NCBI RefSeq assembly: GCF_026659735.1
Contig: NZ_JANSKK010000013.1
Coordinates: 1 to 64,000, forward strand
Direction: 5' to 3'
DNA length: 64,000 nucleotides
From: Staphylococcus pettenkoferi
GTDB lineage: Bacteria > Bacillota > Bacilli > Staphylococcales > Staphylococcaceae
Shown one piece after another: positions 28,360 to 38,494 of the stretch. Within the stretch, counting starts at the first letter, position 1. Each line of letters begins with the position of its first letter. The position numbers and the translations under genes were made by a program. The notes under the pieces were generated by a model. The model saw only the letters and a list, made by a program, of their open reading frames with translations, had not been told where the DNA came from and made no database searches.

Positions 28360-29327
28360 GCGTGCTCACCTACCCGTTCTTGTGAGTGGGATAAATAATT
28401 AAATACCGCTTCACGTGTTAATAACGCATGTTGATCATTTTTCTGATCGTTCACTATGACTGCTTCGTGAGTGGCTAGCGCTTGATACACTTTATTGATA
28501 CGCTGTTCACTGTCGAAAGTTGGATAACCTCCGAGATGATTATCATGCGCATCGCTGACATTCTCCGGTGTCATTAAGTCACCTAATTTCACCCACTCAG
28601 TTTGCTTAATTTGATCGCCCATAAATTGTCTTACGAAGTCATTTTTCGGTGTATCAATAAACGATTGAGGGGTGCCGATTTGCTCAATATGTCCCTCATT
28701 TAAAAGGCAAATACGATCGCCTAATTTCATCGCTTCATGAATATCATGTGTCACGAAGACAATCGTCTTCTTAATCTTAGATTGCAAATCGAGTAAATCT
28801 TCTTGTAGTTTCTCTCTACTAATCGGGTCAAGTGCACTAAATGGTTCGTCCATTAAGATGACTGGTGGATCAGCTGCTAAAGCACGCACAACACCAATAC
28901 GCTGACGTTGACCACCAGACAGTTCGTCAGGCTTACGCATCTTATATTGTTCTGGATCCATATTGACCATTTCTAACAATTCGTCCACACGCGCATCAAT
29001 ATCTTTCTCTTTCCACTTCTTCATCTGAGGCACTTGTGCTATGTTCTCTTTTACCGTCATATGTGGGAAGAGTGCAATTTGCTGAAGCACGTAACCGATA
29101 TCCCAGCGCATTTCATATACAGGATATTCACTAATCGGTTGGTTGTTAAAATAAATATAGCCTTCTGATAACGGTATCAAGCGATTAATCATCTTTAATG
29201 TTGTTGTCTTGCCGCAACCAGAAGGTCCAATAAATACGAAGAACTCACCTTCGTCAATGTTGAAACTCACATCATCTACAGCGACTTTATTACCATAACG
29301 TTTACTTACATTCTGAAATTCAATCAA
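28356..29327 (-). CDS. opuCA: Osmoprotectant ABC transporter, ATPase
   Basis: The 323-residue ATPase has Walker A GPSGCGKTT near residue 34, the LSGGQRQRIGVVRAL signature, Walker B PPVILMDEP and the switch His in VFVTHDIHEA. A C-terminal extension of about 80 residues looks like a reduced CBS region; full OpuCA has two CBS repeats that sense ionic strength, so this may be shortened. It forms a two-gene operon with the fused permease/binding protein. The substrate group is inferred from the OpuC family. Confidence 0.9.
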   Translation of the reverse strand: MIEFQNVSKRYGNKVAVDDVSFNIDEGEFFVFIGPSGCGKTTTLKMINRLIPLSEGYIYFNNQPISEYPVYEMRWDIGYVLQQIALFPHMTVKENIAQVPQMKKWKEKDIDARVDELLEMVNMDPEQYKMRKPDELSGGQRQRIGVVRALAADPPVILMDEPFSALDPISREKLQEDLLDLQSKIKKTIVFVTHDIHEAMKLGDRICLLNEGHIEQIGTPQSFIDTPKNDFVRQFMGDQIKQTEWVKLGDLMTPENVSDAHDNHLGGYPTFDSEQRINKVYQALATHEAVIVNDQKNDQHALLTREAVFNYLSHSQERVGEHA

Positions 29328-29497
29328 GATATCACCTTTATTTCTCTCTGTCTCATCTTCTGGGTTGTAATAACCACAGGTTCATCTATACTCATTCCCT
29401 TTTTTCCAGAGTTTAAAGACGATTTGAGAATTATTTTTACTGGTAAAATAAATTTTTCAGATGGACGACTTTATCTTTATTCCTATATAAAAAAACA

Positions 29498-29531
29498 GCG
29501 CCATTTCAGCCCTCTAGCATGAAATGACGCT
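29498..29531 (-). terminator. Terminator downstream of recQ
   Basis: On the - strand AGCGTCATTTCA pairs with TGAAATGGCGCT (one wobble), followed by GTTTTTTTATA. The rest of the 331-base gap between the opuCA start and the recQ stop shows nothing else clear. Confidence 0.85.
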
Positions 29532-29658
29532 TACACGTTAATAAGTTATTAATCTATTATATTGTCATATCGCCGTCGACTGAGAATCGCTTAACACTTA
29601 TCAAACTGTGACTCATATAAAAACAATATCATCTCATTGTCGATACTTTAACTCTTAC

Positions 29659-31446
29659 TCACTCATGGGAGTCACGTGCTTTATAATCACGTATCGCATC
29701 GATAAATTTCGGACAATAGTGTTTCAATTTATAGCTTCCTACGCCCGATATCGTAATCATCTCTTGTTTCGATTCTGGTTGACGTTTCGCAAAGGCTTCT
29801 AACGTTGCATCGTTAAAGATACTTGTGGGTGCGATATTCAATTTCTCACTGAGCTGTTTCCGCACTTCAACTAATTTGTCAAAGAGGTACGCATCGACAC
29901 TATCTATAGTATTGATCAAGACCGTTTCATTCGATTTCTGTTTAAATGCCGTTGTCATAATCTTCACTCGACCATGTAAGACATCTCTTACCGATGGATC
30001 ACAGACGAGCTTACCATTATATTCGTTGAGATAACCTTGGAAACGGAGTTCATCGATTAGATGGGCGATCTCCGTCGTGGTATAGTTCTTCATCAGACCA
30101 TGTGTCGAGAGTTGATTATAGCCATAACGCTGAATATAATCTGAAGTTTCACCGCGTAATACTTGGATGAGCACACTATGACTTTCTTGTTGATTCAATC
30201 GTGCGATACAACTAATAATCATTTGGGCCTCACGCGTCATATCATAATCTCTCTTCGTCTCGAGACAGTTACTACATTTATCACAGGCTTTCAAGCGCTC
30301 ATTCGGTTCGAAGTAGTACACAATCGTTGCTTCTAAACAACGCGTCGTTTTCGTATACTGAATCATTTTAGTCAGCTTTTTACGCATTTTATCCTTATAT
30401 TCCTCATCTCCGTTAGAAGAAGAGATAAAGTAACGGTGTAGTCCTACATCTTGTTCGCCGTAAAGCAGAATGCAGTCACTCTCTAGCCCATCACGACCTG
30501 CACGTCCTGCTTCTTGATAATACGACTCGATGTCACCTGGCATGTTGTAGTGAATCACGTAGCGCACATTTGATTTATCAATTCCCATACCAAAGGCGTT
30601 GGTAGCTACGACGACGTTAACGCGATCGTAAACAAAGTCATTCTGTGCTGCTTCACGCTCTTCAGTCGTCAATCCAGCATGGTACATCGCACTCTTCACA
30701 TTATTATGGATTAACGTCTCATGGAGTTCTTCAACCACTCGCCGAGTCGAACAGTAAATAATGCCTGCTTCTTTCGCGTGTTGCCGACAGTATTTGACCA
30801 CAAACTGGCGTCGTTGATAAGTTCGATTGATTTTAAAATGAAGGTTAGGGCGTATGGGACTCGTCTTCACGAGGTGTGGTTGGTCAATATGAAGTGCGTG
30901 CATAATATCGCTCTGAACCTCGGTAGTAGCAGTCGCTGTTAAGGCGATGAGGACGAAATCTTGCGGCAACTGAAAGACCTTACTAATAACTTCTCGATAG
31001 CTAGGTCGAAAGTCATGCCCCCACTTAGAGATACAGTGTGCTTCATCAAAGGCGATGAGCGGTATCTTTAACTGGGAGATGAGATGAGTGAAACGAGGAT
31101 TCTCAAAGCGTTCGGGAGCAACATACAAGAATTTCAGCCGCCCTTGCATCAGAGCGTGTTCCACTTCACGTTGCTCAGGGTCACTGAGACTGCTATTTAA
31201 ATAAGCAGCCTCGATACCCATGGCTTGCAACTGATCCACTTGGTCTTTCATCAACGAGATGAGCGGGCTAATCACAATCGTTGTCCCTTCGAGCATTAAG
31301 CCCGGAACTTGATAGCATAATGATTTACCTCCACCTGTCGGTAAAACACCTAAGACATTATGATGTTCAATGACCCGGGAAATAATTTCAGCTTGGCCGG
31401 GTCTAAAGGTTTGATAACCAAAATAATGTGCTAAAGTTGCTTCCAT
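29659..31446 (-). CDS. recQ: ATP-dependent DNA helicase RecQ
   Basis: RecQ unwinds DNA 3' to 5' in recombination and fork repair. The 595-residue protein has Walker A TGGGKSLCYQ near residue 40, Walker B DEAHCISKWGHDFRPSY (DEAH, with the RecQ aromatic-rich loop), motif VI QEAGRAGRDG, a zinc-binding CDKCSNC in the RQC region, and a single C-terminal HRDC domain. A GAGGAG site precedes the ATG. It lies 14 bases after the ABC-F gene and is likely co-transcribed with it. Confidence 0.94.
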   Translation of the reverse strand: MEATLAHYFGYQTFRPGQAEIISRVIEHHNVLGVLPTGGGKSLCYQVPGLMLEGTTIVISPLISLMKDQVDQLQAMGIEAAYLNSSLSDPEQREVEHALMQGRLKFLYVAPERFENPRFTHLISQLKIPLIAFDEAHCISKWGHDFRPSYREVISKVFQLPQDFVLIALTATATTEVQSDIMHALHIDQPHLVKTSPIRPNLHFKINRTYQRRQFVVKYCRQHAKEAGIIYCSTRRVVEELHETLIHNNVKSAMYHAGLTTEEREAAQNDFVYDRVNVVVATNAFGMGIDKSNVRYVIHYNMPGDIESYYQEAGRAGRDGLESDCILLYGEQDVGLHRYFISSSNGDEEYKDKMRKKLTKMIQYTKTTRCLEATIVYYFEPNERLKACDKCSNCLETKRDYDMTREAQMIISCIARLNQQESHSVLIQVLRGETSDYIQRYGYNQLSTHGLMKNYTTTEIAHLIDELRFQGYLNEYNGKLVCDPSVRDVLHGRVKIMTTAFKQKSNETVLINTIDSVDAYLFDKLVEVRKQLSEKLNIAPTSIFNDATLEAFAKRQPESKQEMITISGVGSYKLKHYCPKFIDAIRDYKARDSHE

Positions 31447-31460
31447 ATCTTAACTCCTCA

Positions 31461-33356
31461 TTATCCTTGTTGTTTCTCTTCTAATTCGCCCCACCGCTCT
31501 AAATCTGTTTCATACGTCTCATTTAGAGCCGCCTGTTCTTCATTTAATGCTTTAACTTTCTCGTAATCTGCGCTCGCTTCTACCATTTCTTTTTCAATTT
31601 CAGCGAGACGCTCTTCTGTCTCATCGATGCGCTCCAAGAGCATTTCATATTCTCTCTTCTCTTTATAAGACAACGACTTACGTTGACGTGGCTGTGACTG
31701 TGTTGAAGCAGCTGATGCTGAAGTTTGCTCTTGTTTAGAGGCTTCGGCTGCTAACTTATCTTGTTGTTTCTTATATTGCTCGTAATCCTCAAAGGTACCG
31801 AGAATACGCTCGATTTGTCCATCATGCACGTACCAATATTCTTGAGCGACTTTATTTAAGAAATAGCGATCGTGACTGACTGTAATAACCGAACCGCCGA
31901 AATTCGCGATGTAATCTTCTAAAATCGTAAGTGTTTCGGTATCCAAATCATTGGTCGGCTCGTCCAAGAGCAATACATTCGGCTGATGTACGAGTAACTT
32001 TAATAAATACAAACGTTTCTGTTCTCCACCAGATAATTTATATAACTTTTTACCATGCGTATTACTCGGGAAGAGGAATCTCTCAAGCAGTTGCGTAACA
32101 GAGACTGAAGTACCGTCTTGCTCTTTCGCCACTTCACTTTCTTCTCTCAAATAGTCAATCATGCGGATATCTCTATCTAGCCGTTCTTCCGTTTGTTTAA
32201 AGTATGCAATCTTAACCGTTTGACCAATCTTAACAGTGCCTGTGTAATCTGTATCCTCACCACAAAGAATGTTCAACAATGTCGTCTTTCCTGCGCCATT
32301 TGGACCGACGATACCAATTTGTTGGCCATTCTGGATGATTTGTGTAAAATGCGCAAACAACATCTTATCATTGATTACTTTCGTCACATCTTCAAGCTCA
32401 ATGACCTGCTTACCTAAACGTGAAGAAGCTAAGTTAAGGGACGCTTTCTCTTTCTGATAATGGTTCTTCACATCTTGTTCCAGCTCTTTAAAACGATCTT
32501 TACGCGCCTGTTGTTTCGTCGTACGGGCACGCACACCTGCACGCATCCATGCTAACTCTTGTTTATATAACGACTTCTGTTTCTCTTGTTGCTTTTGCTC
32601 TTGCATTTCATTTTCAGCACGCATCGCAATATAATCTTCATAATTACCTGGATAGCCTTGTAACTTACCACGATCTAACTCGATGATACGTGTAGACACT
32701 TCGTTTAAGAAATAACGATCATGTGTGACGAAGAGCACTGTATGTGGATATTGTTTAACGTAATTAATCAACCAGTTGATGGATTCAAAGTCCAAGTGGT
32801 TGGTCGGTTCGTCTAACAATAACAAGTCAGGTTGTTCAATGAGCGTCTTAGCGAGCCCCACACGTTTCTGCTGACCGCCAGATAGGTCTTTCACTTGTTT
32901 TGATGTTTCAGTAATGCCTAATTTAGAAAGGATAGTCTTAATTTCAGCACTATAATCCCAAGCTTCATGTGCGTCCATTTGTTCCTGCGCACGCATCATC
33001 GTCTTGAAATCATCTTCTGATTGCGTTTCTGAATAACGTTGGACAGCTTGTTCATATTCACGAATCACCTGAAGTGTTGGCGTATTCGTCGCTAATACTG
33101 CTTCGAAGACCGTCATCGATTCATTAAAGACTTGTTTCTGAGAAGAATAACGTATGCGATAGTTATTCGGATGTGATATCTCAGCTTGATAATCATCATC
33201 GATACCAGCGATGACTTTGAGAAGTGAACTTTTACCTGTGCCATTAATACCTACGAGCCCTATACGCTCACCTTCTGAAATAGAAAGGTTGAGATCGTCG
33301 AAGATCACCTTATCTGCATAGGACTTATTTAAATGTTCAATCTTATAAGCTTCCAT
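31461..33356 (-). CDS. ABC-F family ATPase with C-terminal coiled coil (Uup/YfmR-like)
   Basis: The 631-residue cytoplasmic protein contains two ABC domains: Walker A GINGTGKSS with LSGGQQKRVGLAKTL, and GPNGAGKTT with LSGGEQKRLYLLKLL. The interdomain linker is the charged helix typical of ABC-F proteins that act at the ribosomal E site, and there are no membrane segments. A linker rich in Ser, Ala and Gln near 535-555 leads into a coiled coil of about 70 residues, as in Uup and B. subtilis YfmR. A role in rescuing stalled ribosomes is inferred. It lacks features that would mark it as a drug-resistance ABC-F. Confidence 0.9.
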   Translation of the reverse strand: MEAYKIEHLNKSYADKVIFDDLNLSISEGERIGLVGINGTGKSSLLKVIAGIDDDYQAEISHPNNYRIRYSSQKQVFNESMTVFEAVLATNTPTLQVIREYEQAVQRYSETQSEDDFKTMMRAQEQMDAHEAWDYSAEIKTILSKLGITETSKQVKDLSGGQQKRVGLAKTLIEQPDLLLLDEPTNHLDFESINWLINYVKQYPHTVLFVTHDRYFLNEVSTRIIELDRGKLQGYPGNYEDYIAMRAENEMQEQKQQEKQKSLYKQELAWMRAGVRARTTKQQARKDRFKELEQDVKNHYQKEKASLNLASSRLGKQVIELEDVTKVINDKMLFAHFTQIIQNGQQIGIVGPNGAGKTTLLNILCGEDTDYTGTVKIGQTVKIAYFKQTEERLDRDIRMIDYLREESEVAKEQDGTSVSVTQLLERFLFPSNTHGKKLYKLSGGEQKRLYLLKLLVHQPNVLLLDEPTNDLDTETLTILEDYIANFGGSVITVSHDRYFLNKVAQEYWYVHDGQIERILGTFEDYEQYKKQQDKLAAEASKQEQTSASAASTQSQPRQRKSLSYKEKREYEMLLERIDETEERLAEIEKEMVEASADYEKVKALNEEQAALNETYETDLERWGELEEKQQG

Positions 33357-33583
33357 GAATCAACACCCTTTATTCATACCATTCTAATAAATTGTCAGTT
33401 CTATCTATTATACACCTTTTAGAAGTTGAATGATACACGCACCAATGAATCAGCTAGCGTAGATTTAACTGGTAAAATGAGAAGATTTGTGCGATACATT
33501 TTGACCTCGAATGAATTACTTTAAAGCATGGTGAATTCTTTCTTATAATATAAGTAAGAGATAAATGAAAGGAGACGAAATGA

Positions 33584-34105
33584 GTGGGAATCCTATTATT
33601 AGTCATCATAGTGGCAGCAGTCGGCTTTGCCATGTATCAGCGTCGTAAACGAAAAGAAGCTGAAGAATTAAACAGACAAAATTGGGACTATATTGATGCT
33701 AATGAAGTTGATCAACGGATGAAAGAGAAAGGTTATAGTGAACAGGAACGACGTCAACGTTTCGACTATGCGCGTCAACACAATTTAATTGGTAATAACA
33801 ATATGATGAGCATGTTGATGTTTACCATGTTAATGAGTACTGCTTTCAGTGTGGGTTTACCTCTTTCTGAGAATATCGCGCATGCGAAAGAGGAAAATGA
33901 CGATCATGATAATGACGACGATCACGATGATGATAGTCATGATGATCATGGCTCTGACGACCACGATGATGGGGACCATGGTTCAGGAGATGACTCCGGT
34001 AGTACAGGTGGCGATCAAAGCGATGATGGCGGCCTCTTTGGTGGCGATGACGGTGGTCTCTTCGGAGGAGATTTCGGCGACTTTGGAGACTTCGGTGACT
34101 TCTAA
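33584..34105 (+). CDS. Membrane-anchored protein with Asp/His-rich and Gly-Asp-Phe repeat tail
   Basis: I do not recognise a function. The 173-residue protein has an N-terminal helix (2-17), a basic RRKRK stop, a helical middle (25-68) and a second hydrophobic stretch (74-93) ending in ENIAHAKE, which could be an export or cleavage site. Residues 103-136 are almost all Asp, His, Gly and Ser, suggesting metal binding; the tail repeats GGLFGGD and GDF. The GTG start is set by AAAGGAG nine bases upstream; the ATG at 33580 is out of frame. Confidence 0.75.
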   Translation: MGILLLVIIVAAVGFAMYQRRKRKEAEELNRQNWDYIDANEVDQRMKEKGYSEQERRQRFDYARQHNLIGNNNMMSMLMFTMLMSTAFSVGLPLSENIAHAKEENDDHDNDDDHDDDSHDDHGSDDHDDGDHGSGDDSGSTGGDQSDDGGLFGGDDGGLFGGDFGDFGDFGDF

Positions 34106-34227
34106 TTTATTGTAGTCAAGCTCAGTACAAATCGTTGCAGTAATTATGGTTTCGAAATTCATTTTTTCTTCAACATCGCGTATGCCAAAGTTAAGCCAGA
34201 CACATAAATAACAAGAGGAGCATCAAT

Positions 34228-34395
34228 ATGGTTTTTAATAAAATTAAATGTAGTAACTGCGCTAAAGAATTAGACAGAAATGACAAAATTGCAATTTTAA
34301 CTGAAGTAAAAGAATTAAAAGGTATTACTAATTTGAAGAGTTGGGCACAAATGCAAAAAATTATATGTAACGATTGTTATAAAAAAGAGGTATAA
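34228..34395 (+). CDS. Small double-CxxC protein (zinc-ribbon-like)
   Basis: This 55-residue protein has CSNC at residues 8-11 and CNDC at 47-50, a pattern that fits a zinc ribbon or knuckle. The middle is a charged helix (ILTEVKELKGI). AGAGGAG lies seven bases before the ATG, so translation is likely. The gene and its surroundings from about 34110 to 34860 look more AT-rich than the flanking genes and use AT-ending codons heavily, which may point to separate origin. No partner gene is evident; function unknown. Confidence 0.7.
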   Translation: MVFNKIKCSNCAKELDRNDKIAILTEVKELKGITNLKSWAQMQKIICNDCYKKEV

Positions 34396-34700
34396 GACTA
34401 TATCTTTTAAATTAAATCAATTACTATGAATAAGATTAATAATTGGAAATCAAAAACACCTAATACTTTATTCTTCTCTTCAAAACATTCAGACTTACGA
34501 TTATCTATTCATAGGTGTTAACTTAGTGCTTCATTGAATTAATATAACAACGAATTAAATAGTTCCAGTAATTATCTCATAACTTAATGTCACTGAAAAA
34601 TTGATTTAGCATTTGTTTTTATTTTATTATTTTGAGATAAAAAAACTGTCAAGCCTATATTGATAAATGAAACGTTTATAATTTTAACTAATGTAGATTA

Positions 34701-34752
34701 GAAAGCCTAGGATAGCTCGCAGGTATAATGGTTCTGTGCATCCTAGGCTTTT
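34701..34752. terminator. Bidirectional hairpin terminator near 34.7 kb
   Basis: GAAAGCCTAGGAT (34701-34713) pairs with ATCCTAGGCTTTT (34740-34752). It lies between the small double-CxxC gene (+) and the end of the ABC pair (-), about 300 and 120 bases away respectively. The bases between 34396 and 34700 are AT-rich with no clear feature. Confidence 0.75.
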
Positions 34753-34868
34753 GTATTGTTTAAAATTTCCAATCCTATATTGAATCAAAGTAATAGAATA
34801 AACGAGCGAACTGTAAGAATAAATTGCTTTCTGCACGTGAGAAGCTATGAACTATAGTGATAGAAGAT

Positions 34869-36617
34869 TTATGCCTCTCGTGATTCAATCTTCCAGCTTT
34901 CAGATTGATCACGAATACTTAGAAAGTCTCGGTAAATACCATGTTCTTGTATGAGTTCTTGATGTGTGCCTCGTTGTACAATTTGCCCTTCATCTAAGGC
35001 GATGATTTGATCAGCATTCTTGATAGTATTAATCTTGTGCGCGATAGTGATCATCGTCTTCCCTTCACTCAAATGATCAATGGCACTTTGAATTAAGTGC
35101 TCGTTCTCTGGGTCAATGCTTGCTGTAGCCTCGTCAAAGATGATAATAGGCGCATCTTTCAATATGGCTCTTGCGATAGAAATACGTTGTTTCTCTCCGC
35201 CTGAGAGATTATTCCCTTTCTCATTAATCACTGTTTGATACCCTTGAGGTAAAGACATAATAAAGTCGTGACACTGAGCCTGTTTAGCCGCTTCAATAAT
35301 GTCCCTTTTAGTCGCATCGGGCTTACCAAAGAGAATATTATTATATATCGTATCATTAAACAGATAGACTTTCTGAAATACCGTACTGATTTGCGACATC
35401 AATGAGGGAAGCGTCATTTCGCGAATATCAATTCCCCCTACCTTAATATTACCCTTGTCGATATCATAGAAGCGCATCAGCAAATTACACAACGTTGTCT
35501 TCCCGCTACCCGAAGGTCCGATGATAGCGAGAGAGGTCCCTGGTTGAACTTCCAAAGTCACATCATTAATCACCTTTTTATTGGAAAATGAGAAGTCAAC
35601 ATGATCAAACTCAATTCTATGCTGCTGAACAGCAATTTCGTGACCACCTTCATCTAGAGTAGGTGCCTCTTTAATTTGTTGTAAATCTTCTAGTGTGACC
35701 GCAATCATTTCTAATACATGAGCAGCACTATTAATGTGTTCAATACTTTCAAAAATGATAAATGAGAAGATAGAAAGCATAATTAACGTCGATAAATCAA
35801 TATGGCCATTAAAATACAACATTACAGCACAAACTACAATGAATACCGAAATTACTTTCAAACTTAGCAGATGAAGTAAATTAAACGGTGTATATTGCAA
35901 TTCCACTTTAGTATTTACACGCTTACTATTATCAACCGCTGCGTAGAAACTTTTTAAACTTGTATCTTCCTTTGCGAAAGTCTTAATTACCTTAATACCT
36001 CTAATCATTTCAATAACTTTTTCAATCAATTGATTTTGTTGCTGATGATATAAAGGTGCATTTCTCTTACTCATTCTTTCTAATAAATAGATACTTATCA
36101 GCGATAAGATAACGCCTAATAAAGCAACAAGCGCTACTTGAACAGATATAGTTAACAATGAAAGTATTAATACAGAAATAAGTATGTAACCATTGATGAC
36201 GATATCTATCATTTTCATCGTATAATTTTCAAGAAAAGTTAAATCTGTGGTAACGGTCGTAGTTAAATTATTTGTCGTTTGGTCATCGAAATATCCTAAT
36301 TTAACCCCTTTCAACTTTTCACCGATCTTCAAACGTTCATCAGCTGTCATCTCATACGCAATACTTTCATGTAATCTACTCTTTGCATATGTCATCACAA
36401 AACGACCAGCAACGAGAAAGATCATCGCCAAAAAGACATTGAAAATATCTTTATTGCTAATCGTTTCTTGTGACATGATTCGTGCAAATACTTGGGCAGC
36501 TAAAAAAATGGGTAATGCAATAAGAATTGAATTGGCAAACGACAGCATAAATCCTGCAATCATTCTTCCTTTATATGGTGCCATCCAGTGTAGTATACGA
36601 AATGTAATTCTAAACAT
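34869..36617 (-). CDS. ABC transporter, fused membrane and ATPase half-transporter (second of a pair)
   Basis: The 582-residue protein has six membrane helices in an exporter-type domain (about 1-310) followed by an ATPase with GPSGSGKTT, LSGGEKQRISIARAIL and DEATASIDPEN. It starts 27 bases after its partner, so the two probably form a heterodimer. Family homologues include multidrug and lipid exporters, but also IrtAB and YbtPQ, which share this fold yet import iron-siderophores. The Fur box ahead of the operon favours an iron-related role. The substrate cannot be read from the sequence. Confidence 0.88.
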   Translation of the reverse strand: MFRITFRILHWMAPYKGRMIAGFMLSFANSILIALPIFLAAQVFARIMSQETISNKDIFNVFLAMIFLVAGRFVMTYAKSRLHESIAYEMTADERLKIGEKLKGVKLGYFDDQTTNNLTTTVTTDLTFLENYTMKMIDIVINGYILISVLILSLLTISVQVALVALLGVILSLISIYLLERMSKRNAPLYHQQQNQLIEKVIEMIRGIKVIKTFAKEDTSLKSFYAAVDNSKRVNTKVELQYTPFNLLHLLSLKVISVFIVVCAVMLYFNGHIDLSTLIMLSIFSFIIFESIEHINSAAHVLEMIAVTLEDLQQIKEAPTLDEGGHEIAVQQHRIEFDHVDFSFSNKKVINDVTLEVQPGTSLAIIGPSGSGKTTLCNLLMRFYDIDKGNIKVGGIDIREMTLPSLMSQISTVFQKVYLFNDTIYNNILFGKPDATKRDIIEAAKQAQCHDFIMSLPQGYQTVINEKGNNLSGGEKQRISIARAILKDAPIIIFDEATASIDPENEHLIQSAIDHLSEGKTMITIAHKINTIKNADQIIALDEGQIVQRGTHQELIQEHGIYRDFLSIRDQSESWKIESREA

Positions 36618-36644
36618 TTGTGAGCTCCTTTCATGGTGACTTAG

Positions 36645-38399
36645 TTACGAAGACACACCCCAATTTCTCGAATCGATGTGCGTTTGCCACATGTGATGAT
36701 ATAACCCTTCCTGTTCGATTAACGCTTTATGTGTGCCTTTCTCAAGCAGTTGTTTCTCTCCTATAACGAGAATCTGATCTGCATTTTTAATCGTTGAGAG
36801 TCGATGTGCAATAACGATAAGTGTCTTGTTATGCGTTAAACTCGCTATCGCTTGTTGAATTTGTTGTTCGCTACCTGGATCAATATAAGCTGTAGCTTCA
36901 TCAAGAATGACGATAGGTGCATCTTTTAACAACATTCGCGCAATAGTAACACGTTGCTTCTCTCCACCCGACAATTTATCACCAACTGAACCTACTACCG
37001 TGTCGTATCCTTCTGGTAACACGCTAATGAAATCGTGACAATAAGCTAACTTCGCTGCATGAATCACTTCTTCATCTGTAGCTTCAGGTTTCCCTAATTT
37101 GATATTATCTTTAAAGCTTAAATTGAGTAGAAAGTTGTCTTGATCCACAAACCCAATGAGTTCATTAAGATCTTTAGGTGAAATATCTTTAATGTTTACA
37201 CCACCAATGTAAATATCACCACGTGTCGTATCCCAAAAGCGTAATAGCAATTTCGCGACTGTTGATTTACCACTACCAGAAGGTCCTACGAGTGCTGTAT
37301 AAGTCCGTTCAGGTATTTCAAAAGAAAGGTGGTTAAATATCATATCTTGTTCAGTATTATGGTATGAGAAACCCACATCTTTAAAAATAATATCTTTAGT
37401 CTGAGGAAGACTTGGTTGCTTAGATTCTGGCAATTCATCTATCTCTAAAATAGTTGTCACATCTAATATGGCGTATTGTATAGATTTAATTTGATTAATG
37501 TAATTAGTGAAGTTTCGAATAGGTGCAACTACACCGAGAGATAGTACTAAACAGAGAAAAAATTGAGCGTTATTAAGTTGATGCACTGAAACCAAATACA
37601 TTCCCATGGGCAAGACGCCTACGAATGTCGAAGGTAGTAAGCTTAAGCATAAACTCATGTATCCCCACGTATCTCGAAACCAATTGAGTGTATGTGTCTT
37701 GTAATTATGTACAGCATCTCTATACTTTTGATAAGAAGTCTGGGACTGATTAAAGGTCTTAATCACTTCAATCCCTTCAATATATTCAACAATAGAACTA
37801 TTCATATAGTTACTTGATTTTACCTGGTTATCATAGGTTGCATCGAACCCGGACATCAGCCGTTGAAATGCGAATAGTGATAGAGGTAGCGTAATTAATA
37901 GCGCGAGAGCTATTCTCCAATCAATGATGATCATAGAAATAAATATTGCTAATGACAGAAGAAGATTACCAATGACTTCAGGTATCAGGTGCGCCAGTGG
38001 CAATTCAATCTTTTCAACCTTATCTACAAACAAACTTTTGAGTTCTCCAATACTTTTACTTTCAATCACACCTAGAGGTAATCGCATCAGTTTCTGAGCA
38101 AGTCTTACTCTAATTTGACTTAAAATGTGATAAGCGGAAACGTGTGATAGTACAGTAGAAGCTCCAAAGCTGATTATTTGTATAATATACGCACTAATCG
38201 CAATCACAATGTAGATTTTAATCTCGTTAAAACTTCGGGCACCTTCAATAATTTGCAATAATAAGCGATAAATCGCCCAATAAGGAATAAGTCCAGCAAA
38301 AACACTTAATATAGATAGTAATGTAGAGAATAGTAACCTTAATTGACTCCCCTGACTAAATTCCCATAAGCTACTCATCCAATATCGATGATTATTCAT
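36645..38399 (-). CDS. ABC transporter, fused membrane and ATPase half-transporter (first of a pair)
   Basis: This 584-residue partner has the same layout: six helices, then GPSGSGKSTVAK, LSGGEKQRVTIARMLL and DEATAYIDPGSE. Its D-loop Tyr-Ile-Asp differs from the usual Ser-Leu-Asp, and the partner has Ser-Ile-Asp. Both signature motifs are intact, so there is no obviously dead ATP site. The first gene of the operon lies about 100 bases downstream of a Fur-box promoter and 270 bases after ltaS. Siderophore import or export is the leading idea, by regulation rather than by residue evidence. Confidence 0.88.
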   Translation of the reverse strand: MNNHRYWMSSLWEFSQGSQLRLLFSTLLSILSVFAGLIPYWAIYRLLLQIIEGARSFNEIKIYIVIAISAYIIQIISFGASTVLSHVSAYHILSQIRVRLAQKLMRLPLGVIESKSIGELKSLFVDKVEKIELPLAHLIPEVIGNLLLSLAIFISMIIIDWRIALALLITLPLSLFAFQRLMSGFDATYDNQVKSSNYMNSSIVEYIEGIEVIKTFNQSQTSYQKYRDAVHNYKTHTLNWFRDTWGYMSLCLSLLPSTFVGVLPMGMYLVSVHQLNNAQFFLCLVLSLGVVAPIRNFTNYINQIKSIQYAILDVTTILEIDELPESKQPSLPQTKDIIFKDVGFSYHNTEQDMIFNHLSFEIPERTYTALVGPSGSGKSTVAKLLLRFWDTTRGDIYIGGVNIKDISPKDLNELIGFVDQDNFLLNLSFKDNIKLGKPEATDEEVIHAAKLAYCHDFISVLPEGYDTVVGSVGDKLSGGEKQRVTIARMLLKDAPIVILDEATAYIDPGSEQQIQQAIASLTHNKTLIVIAHRLSTIKNADQILVIGEKQLLEKGTHKALIEQEGLYHHMWQTHIDSRNWGVSS

Positions 38400-38494
38400 A
38401 CAACGATTGCTCCTTTCTAAGATGTCTCCTCTTACATATCAATTATGAAAGACCTATATACTTTAACTTTATATTGTTCCATATGTGTAAGTTA

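Noticed and set aside
33849..34115. 88-residue Met-rich open frame overlapping the Asp/His-rich gene
   Set aside because: It arises from reading the GAT/CAC repeats in another frame and lacks a ribosome site.
34701..34752. Possible tRNA-like hairpin
   Set aside because: Only one stem is present, with no anticodon or T arms; it is a terminator.
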